This document shows positions 17,301-26,765 of a DNA stretch of 64,000 nt, piece after piece. Below the pieces are notes generated by a model, which was not told where the DNA came from, ran no database searches, and worked only from the letters and a program-made list of their open reading frames with translations. Source of the DNA: JBPYCR01 sp051846935. Lineage in GTDB: Bacteria > Bacillota > Bacilli > Bacillales > Amphibacillaceae. The position numbers and the translations under genes are program-made. Within the stretch, counting starts at the first letter, position 1. Each line of letters begins with the position of its first letter. The stretch spans positions 1 to 64,000 of the forward strand of contig NZ_JBPYCS010000009.1 of NCBI RefSeq assembly GCF_051846935.1, written 5' to 3'.

Positions 17301-18176
17301 ATGATGAACAGTTCGCTATTTGCTAATTATGAATGGTTTCAATTATTTAACCCTTTATGGCTCCTATTAATCGCTATCGTTTCTTTTTTATATATGAAAA
17401 CGTTTATCGGTTCAAATCGATACGTTATTCATAAAAATCAACGAAACTATTTTTATTGTGCGTTGGGACTCTTGTACATAATTCACGGAACTCCAATTGC
17501 TATTGCAGCTCGAGATTACTTATTTAGCGTACATGTTCTGCAGTTGGCGATTACGTTTTTTATTATTGTCCCTTTACTCATTTTAAGCCTGCCTGCTGTA
17601 TATATACGCAATTACTTTTGGAATTATAAAATGAAATTTATGATTACTATTTTGGGCCATCCTTGGTTAACAGCAATTGCATTTAACGGATTGCTTACAC
17701 TTTACTTGCTACCTCCAATATTTAACACTTTAAAAGAAAATAGCATTCTACTCACAGGAGCGCAATTCGTTCTTTTAATTAACGCATTTTTAATGTGGTG
17801 GGTCATTATTTCTCCGGTGCCGCAAGTGAGTAATACCGCTTACTTAACTAGAGTCGCATATATATTTTTCACTTCGATATTGTTAATGCCTATTGGGATT
17901 TTCTTTCTCGTTATACAAAAAGCGCATTACCCCTTTTATGAAGCGTCAGCAGGAGCCATTTTCCCAGTCCTAACTGCTATTTATGATCAACAGCTTGCAG
18001 GGGGATTGTTAAAAATAACACAATTGGCAAGCTATACGTATGCAATGCTTTTCATCGTGATGAGCTGGGGAAGAAAAGAAGAAGAAAAGGAAGGAAAGGT
18101 AGATGACGAAAACATCCGAGTAGCACGTGGAGTAGTCATCCATTTACATCGAAAGAAAAAAGAGCGACGATCCTAA
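17301..18176 (+). CDS. ctaG: Cytochrome c oxidase assembly factor CtaG
   Basis: About 291 residues with seven predicted membrane-spanning segments and the CtaG (caa3-type) pattern: HGTPIAIAARDYLFSVHVLQ, ILGHPWLTAIAFNG and WWVIISPVPQ. CtaG is needed for maturation of the Cu centre of caa3 oxidase in Bacillus. The cytoplasmic C-terminus is highly charged (EEEKEGK, HLHRKKKERRS). Two GTG codons and ATGs at 17301/17304 are possible; GGTGGTG just upstream favours 17301. No ctaBCDEF genes are nearby. Confidence 0.87.
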   Translation: MMNSSLFANYEWFQLFNPLWLLLIAIVSFLYMKTFIGSNRYVIHKNQRNYFYCALGLLYIIHGTPIAIAARDYLFSVHVLQLAITFFIIVPLLILSLPAVYIRNYFWNYKMKFMITILGHPWLTAIAFNGLLTLYLLPPIFNTLKENSILLTGAQFVLLINAFLMWWVIISPVPQVSNTAYLTRVAYIFFTSILLMPIGIFFLVIQKAHYPFYEASAGAIFPVLTAIYDQQLAGGLLKITQLASYTYAMLFIVMSWGRKEEEKEGKVDDENIRVARGVVIHLHRKKKERRS

Positions 18177-18310
18177 TTGCATGGAATGGTTAGATGAAAG
18201 CTTTCGCATAGCTGCAACCTCCTGCTAAAGTTATTATTTGCTTTTCACCCACTTTCTTCTAGCGTAAATACGAGCTCTATCAATACGACAACATAACGCG
18301 CTTGTAAATG
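18177..18310. other. Start of a 638-bp gene-free stretch after ctaG
   Basis: The space between ctaG and ydbT (18177-18814) contains no credible gene. Most of it is the composite repeat annotated next. I see no clear terminator for ctaG. Confidence 0.5.
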
Positions 18311-18733
18311 CTTGTTGTACAAAACATGACGTTGGTGAAACAAAATCGCATTACTTTTTGGTAGAGAAATGTGAAGTCACGAACGTCATTTTTATTTTCT
18401 TATAGAAAATATTATCTCCATCAAGCGAAAGCCTGTAGAAACAAAATTCAATACAAAACATAAAGAAACACACTCCAATGCAAATTAAACAGCACTGAAG
18501 TGTGTGCAATAGTGAGATTAGCCCTCTTTAAGCTGACTGGAACGAAAGTCGACGGACTCCTGCGGAAATAGCACGCGTCCGAAGATCGCTGTAGCGCCTC
18601 GGATACCGTGGAAAGCCCGTCGGCTGTAGTGCACGTCAGCGAAATCAGAGCGCAAGCTTCCATGTTTCGTTCTACTCAAGGATTAAGTATTCCTCAACAT
18701 ACATACATCACCAACGCCACTTGACAGAGAACC
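18311..18733. repeat. Composite dispersed repeat (ACGTTGGTGA-ended family), long form
   Basis: It begins with a region matching the short elements at 24741 and 36112 (TGACGTTGGTGA, GTGAAGTCA). It continues into about 310 bp that recur at 61635-61980 (AAAGAAACACACTCCAAT, TTAGCCCTCTTTAAGCTGAC, CGGCTGTAGTGCA). It ends with the inverted terminal sequence TCACCAACG. A GC-rich core (ACTCCTGCGG) resembles the other repeat families. It is non-coding; a 71-codon reading frame inside it is not conserved in the second copy. Confidence 0.8.
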
Positions 18734-18814
18734 TAAGTCCTTAGCGGAAGACAAGAGCGTTTTTATACTTTTTTATTACAAACATTTCGATTCCTACACA
18801 TGAGCGTATCCTAC

Positions 18815-20236
18815 CTATGGCCGATATGAATACCAGCTCGCCAATTTAGCCGAGTCCTTTTCATCCATATCTTTTAACGTATAATGTGTACCTGCCCCTT
18901 GAGAACCAATAATTGAGATTGTAGTTGAAGCAAGCCTTTGAATTTTTTGGATTTTATGCTGTTCTTCCTCAAATGCTTGAATACGACGATGAAATAGAAT
19001 CATTTTCACTTTACTTATTAATCTCACTTGGATCGTTGCCCGTTCACTTTCAATAACATGACCAGCGTTTTTATAGCGTAAATAGCCAAGAATTAAGCTA
19101 AAAATAAAAACAACGATCGGTATCCAAATTAGTGTCGGAATGAAATAGGCGACACCTGCTATAAGAATTATTGGCAGAATAGCTGCACGTAATAAGTAAA
19201 ATTTGAGTGCTCTTTTCGGCAACGGGATCAATGAAGTAGATAAATTAGCATATGAAGGTAAATACGTTTGTAAAAAACCTTCCACTTCCGATTCCCGCAT
19301 GAGTGGAAATAGAATAGGGAAATCTTCACCCTTGTCTACAGAACCTCCAGCAACGACGGCAAATAGCGTAACAAAACCAAACGGCTGGCGAATTAAGTTT
19401 TGTTTTATACCAACTGCTTGTATTCGTTTTAGTGGAATCGTTAGCTGTTTTTTCTCTAAAAGCCCGCGTGTAATAAAGAGCTCGTTCGCACTTTTTGTAA
19501 CCGTAAAATTACCATACTTAATGATTGTCCCTGCGATACCGAGCAACCATAGCAGAAGCAACACACATACAATTAGAGCTACAATAAATACGATACTTAG
19601 CCCTATAACCCACGATACGGTGTCTTCAAACAAAGTTTCTGGTATAAAAGCATCCAATTCCTGTGAACCAAATGCAGCAATTGCCAAAATAACACCAACA
19701 CTTCCTGAGGTTGTACCAGCTATAAACAGTCGCTTAAACGTAATCTTTTTCGATGGGTGGTCTTGCTTAATCGCTTCTTCTGCTGCTTGATCTGTCGAAT
19801 TGTATGACTTTAATGCACTTCTTATCCGCTCGCCCTCACGTAATCGAACTGCACTTAATGAAGCTTCTGCACCCTCTCCGCTACCAGCTGTTTCAATTTG
19901 AACTTTAACAAGTTTAAATATGCGATGAAGGACATTAGCCGTTAAATCAATCGATTGAATGCGATTTTTAGAAATATACCGTTTTTTCCGAATGAAAACA
20001 CCATACTCAATGCGGATCTCATCGCTTTCCACACGATACGTAAAACGCCACCAAGATAGCACGCTTCCTATTATAAAAAGAAGAATAACAGCGCTCGCAA
20101 TTAGAACAATGTAAATAGAAAAATGTTCTTTTAAGGCAAGATAACCAGCGATAAACATAAAAACAGTATGGCGAAAAAATAAAATAAAATTAAAAATAAT
20201 TGCAATTGGATGGAGTCGTTCTGCTTTAGACATCAT
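18815..20236 (-). CDS. ydbT: PH domain-containing membrane protein (YdbT-like)
   Basis: About 473-residue membrane protein built from repeated bPH2 (bacterial pleckstrin-homology-like) domains separated by hydrophobic helices. Three such domains recur (RWRFTYRVESDEIRIEYGVF-like, FTVTKSANELFITRGLL, and a C-terminal one after residue 380). YdbS/YdbT of B. subtilis are linked to resistance against antimicrobial peptides; the mechanism is unknown. It overlaps ydbS. Of three in-frame ATGs the second (20236) is best spaced from AAGGTGG. Confidence 0.85.
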   Translation of the reverse strand: MMSKAERLHPIAIIFNFILFFRHTVFMFIAGYLALKEHFSIYIVLIASAVILLFIIGSVLSWWRFTYRVESDEIRIEYGVFIRKKRYISKNRIQSIDLTANVLHRIFKLVKVQIETAGSGEGAEASLSAVRLREGERIRSALKSYNSTDQAAEEAIKQDHPSKKITFKRLFIAGTTSGSVGVILAIAAFGSQELDAFIPETLFEDTVSWVIGLSIVFIVALIVCVLLLLWLLGIAGTIIKYGNFTVTKSANELFITRGLLEKKQLTIPLKRIQAVGIKQNLIRQPFGFVTLFAVVAGGSVDKGEDFPILFPLMRESEVEGFLQTYLPSYANLSTSLIPLPKRALKFYLLRAAILPIILIAGVAYFIPTLIWIPIVVFIFSLILGYLRYKNAGHVIESERATIQVRLISKVKMILFHRRIQAFEEEQHKIQKIQRLASTTISIIGSQGAGTHYTLKDMDEKDSAKLASWYSYRP

Positions 20237-20705
20237 CTTCATCCACCTTTGCCAATGTCGAAATGCGGTCTCTCAAGTCCGAAGCGTCCTCCTCAAGCAA
20301 AGCGGGGATTTCATGGGTCGTCGCCGCTGTCGATATTGTTACTGTAGCTAGTTTAAACCGCTTTAAAATGGGGCCTTGCTTTGTGTCGACATGTTGGACA
20401 CGAAGCATAGGTACTAACGTACGTGTCACAATTAAAATCCCGTGCTGAATATATATTTCTTGTTCAAAGATTTCATATTTCCATCTGCGGTAACGTAGTT
20501 TTGGGATGAGGAAAATGAAAACATACGTTACGATTATCCCAAGAGCCGCAGCAATATAGCTATACCATAAAGGGATGTTAAATTTATACGAAAAAACAAC
20601 CCCAGCAATGGTTAGCAACCAATAGAAGACGATATAAATAAGTGCAGTAATTTTCCATACTTTTATAGCGTCGATTGCAATATTGTTTTTCGGTGGTAGT
20701 CTCAT
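20226..20705 (-). CDS. ydbS: PH domain-containing membrane protein (YdbS-like)
   Basis: 159 residues, identical in length to B. subtilis YdbS. Two adjacent transmembrane helices (residues about 15-60) are followed by one bPH2 domain (YEIFEQEIYIQHGILIVTRT). The start at 20705 follows AAGGAGGAG; a longer in-frame upstream start adds 18 unsupported residues. It overlaps ydbT, so the two are probably translationally coupled and act together. Confidence 0.87.
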   Translation of the reverse strand: MRLPPKNNIAIDAIKVWKITALIYIVFYWLLTIAGVVFSYKFNIPLWYSYIAAALGIIVTYVFIFLIPKLRYRRWKYEIFEQEIYIQHGILIVTRTLVPMLRVQHVDTKQGPILKRFKLATVTISTAATTHEIPALLEEDASDLRDRISTLAKVDEDDV

Positions 20706-20820
20706 TGATAGCTCCTCCTTTTCTCTATTGCTTATCGTACCATAATCATTATTGTTCACAAATTAACTTTATAAATATTTTACATCTTTTTATTTGGCGA
20801 ATTAAAGCAACAAGCAATAT

Positions 20821-20849
20821 AAAAAAGCTCTTTGGAAAAGAGCTTTTTT
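20821..20849 (-). terminator. Terminator of cshA
   Basis: AAAAAAGCTCTTT paired with AAAGAGCTTTTTT around a short loop, a compact hairpin with T-runs usable in either direction. It lies 20 nt beyond the cshA stop. Confidence 0.88.
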
Positions 20850-20869
20850 ACTGAGTGTAATACTATTAT

Positions 20870-22327
20870 TTAGCGCCCACGGCGATTTTGGAAGTTACCT
20901 TTCCGATTTCTTCCACCTTGTGGACGACCGCCTTGATTTCTTTTTCCATAAAATCTTTTTCCATCTGATCTGCGTTTATTATCTCTGCCTCGTGGAGCAT
21001 TTTTCACGCTAATCGGTTGAATCGATGAAATTCGAACTGGAATGTTTTTACGTTCTTTCGTCAACAACTTTAATGCAGCTGCAATAACAGTGATCGAATC
21101 ATTGTTCTCCAACAATTCGTTAGCTGTTTCATGATACGATTTCAAATCGTTCTTATCAATTGTCTGTATAATCTTTTCCACCGTTACTTGTTGTTGTCCG
21201 CGCTGTGCTTCTTGATTTGTAGGTGGCATAATTCGTTTCATTTTGCTCTTTGTAACTTTTTCAATTAGCTTCAAATGAGCTACTTCACGTGGTGTTACAA
21301 AGGAGATCGCTTCACCAGTACGACCTGCTCTACCAGTACGTCCGATACGGTGTACATAGCTTTCTGGATCTTGTGGAATATCAAAATTATAAACATGTGT
21401 AACTCCAGAAATATCTAAGCCACGTGCAGCAACATCAGTAGCAACAAGGACTTCGATACGGCCGTTTTTAAATTTATTTAATACCGACATACGTTTTCCT
21501 TGTGTTAAATCCCCGTGAATTCCTTCCGCACGGAATCCTCTAGCCTGCATTCCTTCTGTAATTTCATCAACCCGTTTTTTTGTCCGGCTAAATACAATTG
21601 CTAGCGTAGGCGCATGAATATCGAAATGATTTGTTAACGTGTCGAATTTATATTTTTCTGGTACTTCAATAAAGTATTGATCAATATTTTCAACAGTCAT
21701 TTCTTTTGCTTTAACCTTAATTTCTTTTGGTTCTTTCATTAAATTTGTTGCAATATCACGGATTTCTTTCGGCATTGTCGCAGAAAACAATAACGTTTGT
21801 CTGTCCTCAGGAATACCTTTTAAAATATCTCGTATATCATCAATGAAACCCATATTTAGCATTTCATCCGCTTCATCTAATACAGCGACTTGAATATGAT
21901 CGGTACGAACTGTTTTTCTGCGAATATGATCAAGTAGTCTCCCTGGTGTTGCAACGACGATTTGTGGCTTATCCTTTAGTGCACGGATTTGTCGTTCCAT
22001 ATGCTGTCCACCATAAACTGGCAAAGCTCGAATTCCTTTGTATTTACCAAGACGATTTAATTCCTCAGCAACTTGAATAGCAAGCTCTCTCGTTGGTGCA
22101 ACAACAAGTCCTTGAATTTTGCGGGCGTTTCGTTCAAATTTTTCAATCATCGGTATTCCGAAAGCCGCTGTTTTCCCAGTACCTGTTTGTGCCTGTCCAA
22201 TAACATCCTCACCTTGCATTGCATAAGGAATCGTTTGTGCTTGTATCGGTGTGGCTTCTTCAAACCCCATCGATGTTAGTGCTTTTAAAATTGGTTCTGA
22301 AACACCTAGTTCATTAAATGTAGTCAC
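20870..22327 (-). CDS. cshA: DEAD-box ATP-dependent RNA helicase CshA
   Basis: 485-residue DEAD-box helicase. Q motif GFEEATPIQAQT, Walker A AQTGTGKT, PTRELA, DEAD, SAT, and HRIGRTGRAGR are all present in order, followed by an Arg/Gly-rich RNA-binding tail (GRDNKRRSDGKRFYGK onward). CshA works in the degradosome, in ribosome assembly and in cold adaptation. The GTG at 22327 gives the family N-terminus (TTFNELGVSEPILKAL) and follows AAAGGAG; the longer ATG reading adds 29 non-family residues. Confidence 0.94.
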   Translation of the reverse strand: MTTFNELGVSEPILKALTSMGFEEATPIQAQTIPYAMQGEDVIGQAQTGTGKTAAFGIPMIEKFERNARKIQGLVVAPTRELAIQVAEELNRLGKYKGIRALPVYGGQHMERQIRALKDKPQIVVATPGRLLDHIRRKTVRTDHIQVAVLDEADEMLNMGFIDDIRDILKGIPEDRQTLLFSATMPKEIRDIATNLMKEPKEIKVKAKEMTVENIDQYFIEVPEKYKFDTLTNHFDIHAPTLAIVFSRTKKRVDEITEGMQARGFRAEGIHGDLTQGKRMSVLNKFKNGRIEVLVATDVAARGLDISGVTHVYNFDIPQDPESYVHRIGRTGRAGRTGEAISFVTPREVAHLKLIEKVTKSKMKRIMPPTNQEAQRGQQQVTVEKIIQTIDKNDLKSYHETANELLENNDSITVIAAALKLLTKERKNIPVRISSIQPISVKNAPRGRDNKRRSDGKRFYGKRNQGGRPQGGRNRKGNFQNRRGR

Positions 22328-22906
22328 TATTTTGTCTACTCCTTTTTCTATAAGAAAATTTTTTGCTTGTCTCCTATTTTTCCTGTACTCTAAGGAAATC
22401 CAAGGATTTGACAAGTAGCGCAGACAAATCCTTCGTATATTTTATTTATATATATATTCCTTTCCTTAAAAACATTCAAACTTCCTTAAAGTGCCTAGAA
22501 AACTTAGTATAAAAACGCTCGAAGTAATCACTATTTGATTGCTTATTTTTGGTATTCGGAAACCGTAAAATAGCAGTACGCCCTAATTACACAAACACAC
22601 GCTTCACGTAGGTCCTACCTAATTAGTAAACGTACATGTGCACTGGCTGGCTAACAGATAGAACGTCAGCACTTTTTTCTCGTTCTGCCGAATACACATT
22701 ATTCATACTATCCAATAGTAAAAAAAGGCATCTTCCATGCTACATGGAGGCCTCTTTTAAAATCGAGTGCATATGCTTTGACAGCTATCCTAGTATAGCA
22801 TAAAACGTTCCATGATATCTACTTGTGCGATTAATGATTTTTTTAAAAGGGCATGATAAGATAATAAGGGATTGTACCATTCATTCACAAATAAAGGAGA
22901 ATCATC
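22328..22906. promoter_or_regulatory. cshA leader and intergenic region before the EamA gene
   Basis: On the minus strand a TTGAAT (22474-22479)-N17-TATATA (22451-22456) promoter can be read, giving a leader of more than 100 nt before cshA. An imperfect hairpin with A/T flanks at about 22720-22758 may be a terminator. No gene is visible. Confidence 0.45.
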
Positions 22907-23821
22907 TTGAGACTTCCTCCGTTTAACCCATACATTGCTATTATCATTGGTGTTATATCGGTTTCAACCTCTGCCGTACTCGTCAAATTAGCGAGTGGTG
23001 CACCGGCAGCAATAATTGCAAATTATCGCCTGTTGTTCGCAGTTTTACTAATGATTCCTTACGTCCTCCTTAAGCACCTACATGAATTTAAGCTTATTCA
23101 TAAAAAGGATTGGATCCTGTCTGCATTAGCGGGGGTTTTTTTAGCATTTCATTTTATTCTTTGGTTTGAATCTTTAAATTATACGTCTGTTGCAAGTTCT
23201 GTTGTATTAGTCACGTTACAACCGATCTTTGCTTTTTTAGGAACGTATCTATTTTTTAAAGAGCGCTTTTCCTTTGGCACAATTATAAGTATGATTATTG
23301 CACTATTTGGAAGTACGATTATTAGCTGGGGAGATTTCCAAATAAGCGGCATGGCTTTCTTTGGAGATATACTTGCCTTGCTAGGTGCGGTTACGATTAC
23401 TGCGTATTTTTTATTCGGTCAAAAGGTACGCCGTCGCTTATCTTTAATGACATACACATTTGTTGTTTATAGCATTAGTACATTTACATTAATTATTTAT
23501 AACGTACTATTACAAAACCCTTTTTTCGGATATCCGGCTGATCACTGGTTGTACTTTCTCGCTTTAGCCATATTCCCTACATTTTTCGGTCATACGTTGT
23601 TTAATTGGGCTTTAAAATGGCTTAGCACGTCGACTATATCAATGGGAATCGTTTTTGAGCCAGTAGGTGCTTCTATTCTCGCCTATTTTATACTCGGAGA
23701 ACAGATTACATATGCCCAATGGCTCGGAGGCTCTATCGTATTGTTCGGTCTATTTCTATTTATTATGAGTACGTCAAGAAAAACAAAAGTTACGATTTCC
23801 TCAAGAAAAAATAATTCTTAA
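22907..23821 (+). CDS. EamA/DMT-superfamily transporter
   Basis: 304 residues, ten predicted transmembrane helices in two EamA repeats, the second ending with FEPVGASILAYFILGEQITYAQWLGG, typical of drug/metabolite transporters. The substrate cannot be told from sequence. The start is TTG, 6 nt after AAAGGAGA. The C-terminus is short and basic (SRKTKVTISSRKNN). It precedes degV by 55 nt and may be co-transcribed with it. Confidence 0.85.
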   Translation: MRLPPFNPYIAIIIGVISVSTSAVLVKLASGAPAAIIANYRLLFAVLLMIPYVLLKHLHEFKLIHKKDWILSALAGVFLAFHFILWFESLNYTSVASSVVLVTLQPIFAFLGTYLFFKERFSFGTIISMIIALFGSTIISWGDFQISGMAFFGDILALLGAVTITAYFLFGQKVRRRLSLMTYTFVVYSISTFTLIIYNVLLQNPFFGYPADHWLYFLALAIFPTFFGHTLFNWALKWLSTSTISMGIVFEPVGASILAYFILGEQITYAQWLGGSIVLFGLFLFIMSTSRKTKVTISSRKNNS

Positions 23822-23876
23822 TATTGTATAAGAACTGATACAATAGAAATATATTATACGGTAAAGGAATGAAAAA

Positions 23877-24734
23877 ATGACCATTCAATTAATGACAGAC
23901 GGCGGAGCAGATATTCCAAGTCAGCTTTTTAATGTAATGGACTTACTCGTTGTTCCATTGTACTTACGATTTAAAGACGAAGAAATTAAAGGGAACGAAA
24001 TAGCGAGCATGAATGATTTTTATGAAAAAATAAAAGAAGCGGGAGAGCTTCCAAAAACTTCAGCACCAAGTCCAAATGACTTTTATAAAGCTTTTAAAAG
24101 CGTCGATCCTGCAGTACCTATTATTATGTTGAGCATATCGAAAGGGTTAAGTGCTACGTATAACCATGCTCTAACTGCCAAAAACATGCTTCTTGAGGAA
24201 GAACCTGAGCGTAAAATTGCGGTAATTAATACGAAAACCGCTTCATGTGGAATGGCACTTTTGCTCATTGAAGCAAATTTAAAAATCAAAGAACAGCTTT
24301 CGTTTGAGAAAATTGTACCACATTTACAAACATGTGTAGAAAAAACGGTAACTTTATTCGCTTTACAAACGTTAGATAACCTTATTTTAGGTGGTCGTCT
24401 TGATAAGGTGAAAGGTACGATCGCTAAGACACTCAACATAAAGCTTTTAATGCGTGCAAACGATGAAGATGGTACGGTTGAAGTGATTGAAAAAGTGCGA
24501 GGCAATAAAAAAACGATTCGGCGTTTCATCGAACAAATTCAAGAGTATATTGACTATGCTGGTGACAGAACGATTGTGATGACACATTGCAATGCAAAAC
24601 AGCACGGGAAAAATGTTTTAGAGGAAATTAAACAAACGTATTCGTTTAAAAATGCTTATTTAACAGATACTGGTCCACTTATCTCCACATATTCTGGCGA
24701 AGGTGCATTAGTAATTTCCTTTTTTAGAAAATAA
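23877..24734 (+). CDS. DegV family fatty-acid-binding protein
   Basis: 285-residue DegV protein with the N-terminal MTDGGADIPSQL motif, PKTSAPSPNDFYKAF, and the fatty-acid pocket segment LDNLILGGRLDKVKGTIAK. Relatives (FakB) present fatty acids to the kinase FakA for phosphorylation. No fakA lies nearby, so this is one of probably several FakB-like proteins. The ribosome-binding site is AAAGGAATG. Confidence 0.87.
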   Translation: MTIQLMTDGGADIPSQLFNVMDLLVVPLYLRFKDEEIKGNEIASMNDFYEKIKEAGELPKTSAPSPNDFYKAFKSVDPAVPIIMLSISKGLSATYNHALTAKNMLLEEEPERKIAVINTKTASCGMALLLIEANLKIKEQLSFEKIVPHLQTCVEKTVTLFALQTLDNLILGGRLDKVKGTIAKTLNIKLLMRANDEDGTVEVIEKVRGNKKTIRRFIEQIQEYIDYAGDRTIVMTHCNAKQHGKNVLEEIKQTYSFKNAYLTDTGPLISTYSGEGALVISFFRK

Positions 24735-24740
24735 ATTTAC

Positions 24741-24838
24741 GGGTTGTTTGATAAATGACATTAGGGTGAATCTCCTTCACATTTCCCTACCAAAAAGTAA
24801 TGTGATTTTGCTTCACCAACGTCATTTATTGTACAACC
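24741..24838. repeat. Short palindromic repeat (ACGTTGGTGA family)
   Basis: 98 bp starting 6 nt after the degV stop. The terminal arms (GGTTGTTTGATAAATGAC and GTCATTTATTGTACAACC) pair at 15 of 18 positions, with an internal AAAAAGTAATGTGATTTT. Similar elements are at 36112-36203 and within 18311-18395. Confidence 0.8.
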
Positions 24839-24848
24839 AATTTACGAT

Positions 24849-24888
24849 GTTAATAGGGATATCTCTCTGTGGAAATATCCCCATCAAC
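24849..24888 (-). terminator. Hairpin at the 3' end of the esterase gene
   Basis: GTTAATAGGGATAT pairs with ATATCCCCATCAAC (12 of 14). It overlaps the stop codon on the minus strand. There is no clear T-run, so terminator function is only likely. Confidence 0.4.
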
Positions 24889-25585
24889 ACGTTGCCTCTT
24901 CTTTTTCAAGAAAGCTGTAAATAATGTCATTTAAAATATGCCTATCTTCTCCTAAACAAATCAAATGATCCGATCGTTCAAAAAAGACAACTTCTTTATG
25001 CTCTGACCTAATTTCTTTATCAAGATAGTAAGCTGTTTTTGCAGGTACTAACCCATCACGCTGTCCGTGTACAATAAGAACAGGACAATCTATTTCCTTT
25101 AAATATTGTCTTGTGAACTTAACTAAACGGACAAACTCTACATTTGCTTTTAATGGAACGTCTCCTATTTTGTTTTTATAGTGAACGTACATTTCATTTT
25201 CATTTAGCTTTCCTTTTACGCCATCGCTAATCACATCACCAATATAGGAGCCTATATGTTTAAGTGATAAGTATTTTCCTGCAGGCGCCAGCAGAACGAG
25301 TCGATCAACCTTATGCTTTGCAGCAAGGTAAGCAGCAATCATCCCCCCCATTGAAAACCCAATAACATAAAGGCTGTCATATTTTTTCTGTAACTGCAGA
25401 AACGCTTCTTCAGCTGCCTTTAACCATTGTTCATACGTGACATTCTCTAAATTTAGCGTATCTCCATGACCTGGTAAAGTCGGTACATGAATATACCAAC
25501 CCGTATTTTCTGCTAAGTATTCCGCCAATGGATTCACTTCATGTGGTCCACCCGTATACCCATGAATGACTAAGCAAGCAATCAT
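24884..25585 (-). CDS. Alpha/beta hydrolase, carboxylesterase type
   Basis: 233 residues with the alpha/beta-hydrolase triad: nucleophile serine in IGFSMGGM, aspartate in VHGQRDGLVP, histidine in FERSDHLICL; the oxyanion motif is HGYTGGP. It resembles Est30-type thermophilic Bacillus carboxylesterases, which act on short acyl esters. The start at 25585 is 7 nt after AAAGGAG; two earlier in-frame starts are too close to it. Confidence 0.85.
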   Translation of the reverse strand: MIACLVIHGYTGGPHEVNPLAEYLAENTGWYIHVPTLPGHGDTLNLENVTYEQWLKAAEEAFLQLQKKYDSLYVIGFSMGGMIAAYLAAKHKVDRLVLLAPAGKYLSLKHIGSYIGDVISDGVKGKLNENEMYVHYKNKIGDVPLKANVEFVRLVKFTRQYLKEIDCPVLIVHGQRDGLVPAKTAYYLDKEIRSEHKEVVFFERSDHLICLGEDRHILNDIIYSFLEKEEATC

Positions 25586-25677
25586 AAGCATTCTCCTTTA
25601 ATTAGACGATACTAGCATCTCCCGAATAGGAAAAAATATAATAAGCTTCTCCAATGCAATTTAAATCACAGATCGAT

Positions 25678-26085
25678 CTATTTGAAGCTTTTCATTAAAT
25701 CGTTAAATTGCTTTATTACTGGGGAAATTTGTTGTACGGTATTCGCGAATTGACTTACTGTCGCCATTACTTTGTTCACATCTAGCTGTCCGCTTTCATT
25801 TTGGAATGGATTCGTAAACCCATTTGGACGATTAATGCTAGCTTGTTCCTTCTGATAGCTTGAATAGCCTGCACTTGGATTAAATTGCTCCGGCCACTGT
25901 GCCGGTTGCTTTGGTTTGGCATAATAATCAAAAGGTGTTTGATAGAACGGATAGTGGCTTTCCATACTGTATGGATAAGCGTTATGTGATTCCATATGTG
26001 CATGTGGAACAAACGCAGGGTCGTGCGGAAGCTGCTTTGCAATAGAATATGGATACATCGAATGTTCATAAGGGTATCTGTACAT
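25678..26085 (-). CDS. YppG-like protein
   Basis: 135 residues. The N-terminal two-thirds is rich in Tyr, Pro, His and Met (YRYPYEHSMYPYSIAK). The C-terminus carries the YppG-family segment VNKVMATVSQFANTVQQISP. YppG is found in spore-forming Bacilli and its function is unknown; composition suggests a coat or surface protein (inference). The start at 26085 follows AGAGGTG; the longer upstream reading lacks a site. Confidence 0.75.
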   Translation of the reverse strand: MYRYPYEHSMYPYSIAKQLPHDPAFVPHAHMESHNAYPYSMESHYPFYQTPFDYYAKPKQPAQWPEQFNPSAGYSSYQKEQASINRPNGFTNPFQNESGQLDVNKVMATVSQFANTVQQISPVIKQFNDLMKSFK

Positions 26086-26172
26086 AGTGCACACACCTCT
26101 TTTTTTACTCGTATCTACTACTAGCATATGTTTTAACACAACAGGTGTGTCAGTCAAATCGGTGCGCACATG

Positions 26173-26421
26173 TTAATTCATTATGTTTAAGACATCTTTT
26201 AATTTGTTTTTTTGAAAACCTAAAACAGGCAGCTTACGGCCTTTAACAAATAAGGCAGGTGTACCATAGATATCCATGCTTTGCAATCTGTCCATCTTTT
26301 TCTGTTCCTTCGTAACATTAATTTTATTATATGCTATATCCCATTCCTCAAGCTGCTTAATTAACGCCTCACATTCCTTACAGTTGTCACTGATGTATAC
26401 TGTTACTTCTTTATCAGCCAT
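26173..26421 (-). CDS. Glutaredoxin family protein
   Basis: 82-residue thioredoxin-fold protein with an N-terminal redox CxxC (DNCKECEAL, C14 and C17), the cis-Pro segment YGTPALFVKG and a C-terminal helix. It resembles NrdH/glutaredoxin-like proteins of Bacilli that act as small thiol reductants. The ATG follows AAAGAGGG. Confidence 0.85.
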   Translation of the reverse strand: MADKEVTVYISDNCKECEALIKQLEEWDIAYNKINVTKEQKKMDRLQSMDIYGTPALFVKGRKLPVLGFQKNKLKDVLNIMN

Positions 26422-26765
26422 ACGAATCCCTCTTTACGATTGGTGTTGATTAGGAAAGATACAAATCTTTAGCCTTATCAATAATTTAATATCCTTTTTT
26501 AAATTATACTAAACACGTTTTTCAAAAAAACATTAGATTTATTATTCATTGCTTCAAGTTACGTTGAAGGTTAAATTCATTTTTTTGTATCCTAACCACT
26601 CTTTCAATTCCCCATGTTATATGCTTTTACTATTAAAAGTATTTCTATAGACACACCTTCTTTTACAGATTTATATCCTTAGCTCGTTAAACATTGTTAA
26701 ATTGCTACACGTTTACCTATGTTCAGCATAGACTATTCTGAATATCTGCGAAGGAGTGATAAGAG
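26422..26765 (+). promoter_or_regulatory. Upstream region of the DUF2642/catalase pair with a SigK-like promoter
   Basis: On the plus strand: ACAC (26707-26710), 16 nt, then CATAGACTA (26727-26735), which fits the late mother-cell SigK consensus (mACm-N16/17-CATAnnnTA). It lies about 30 nt ahead of the start of the DUF2642 gene. The rest of the 344 bp is AT-rich and shows no gene. Confidence 0.5.

Noticed and set aside
18448..18663. 71-codon frame in the composite repeat
   Set aside because: Not preserved in the second copy at 61635-61980; the region is non-coding repeat.
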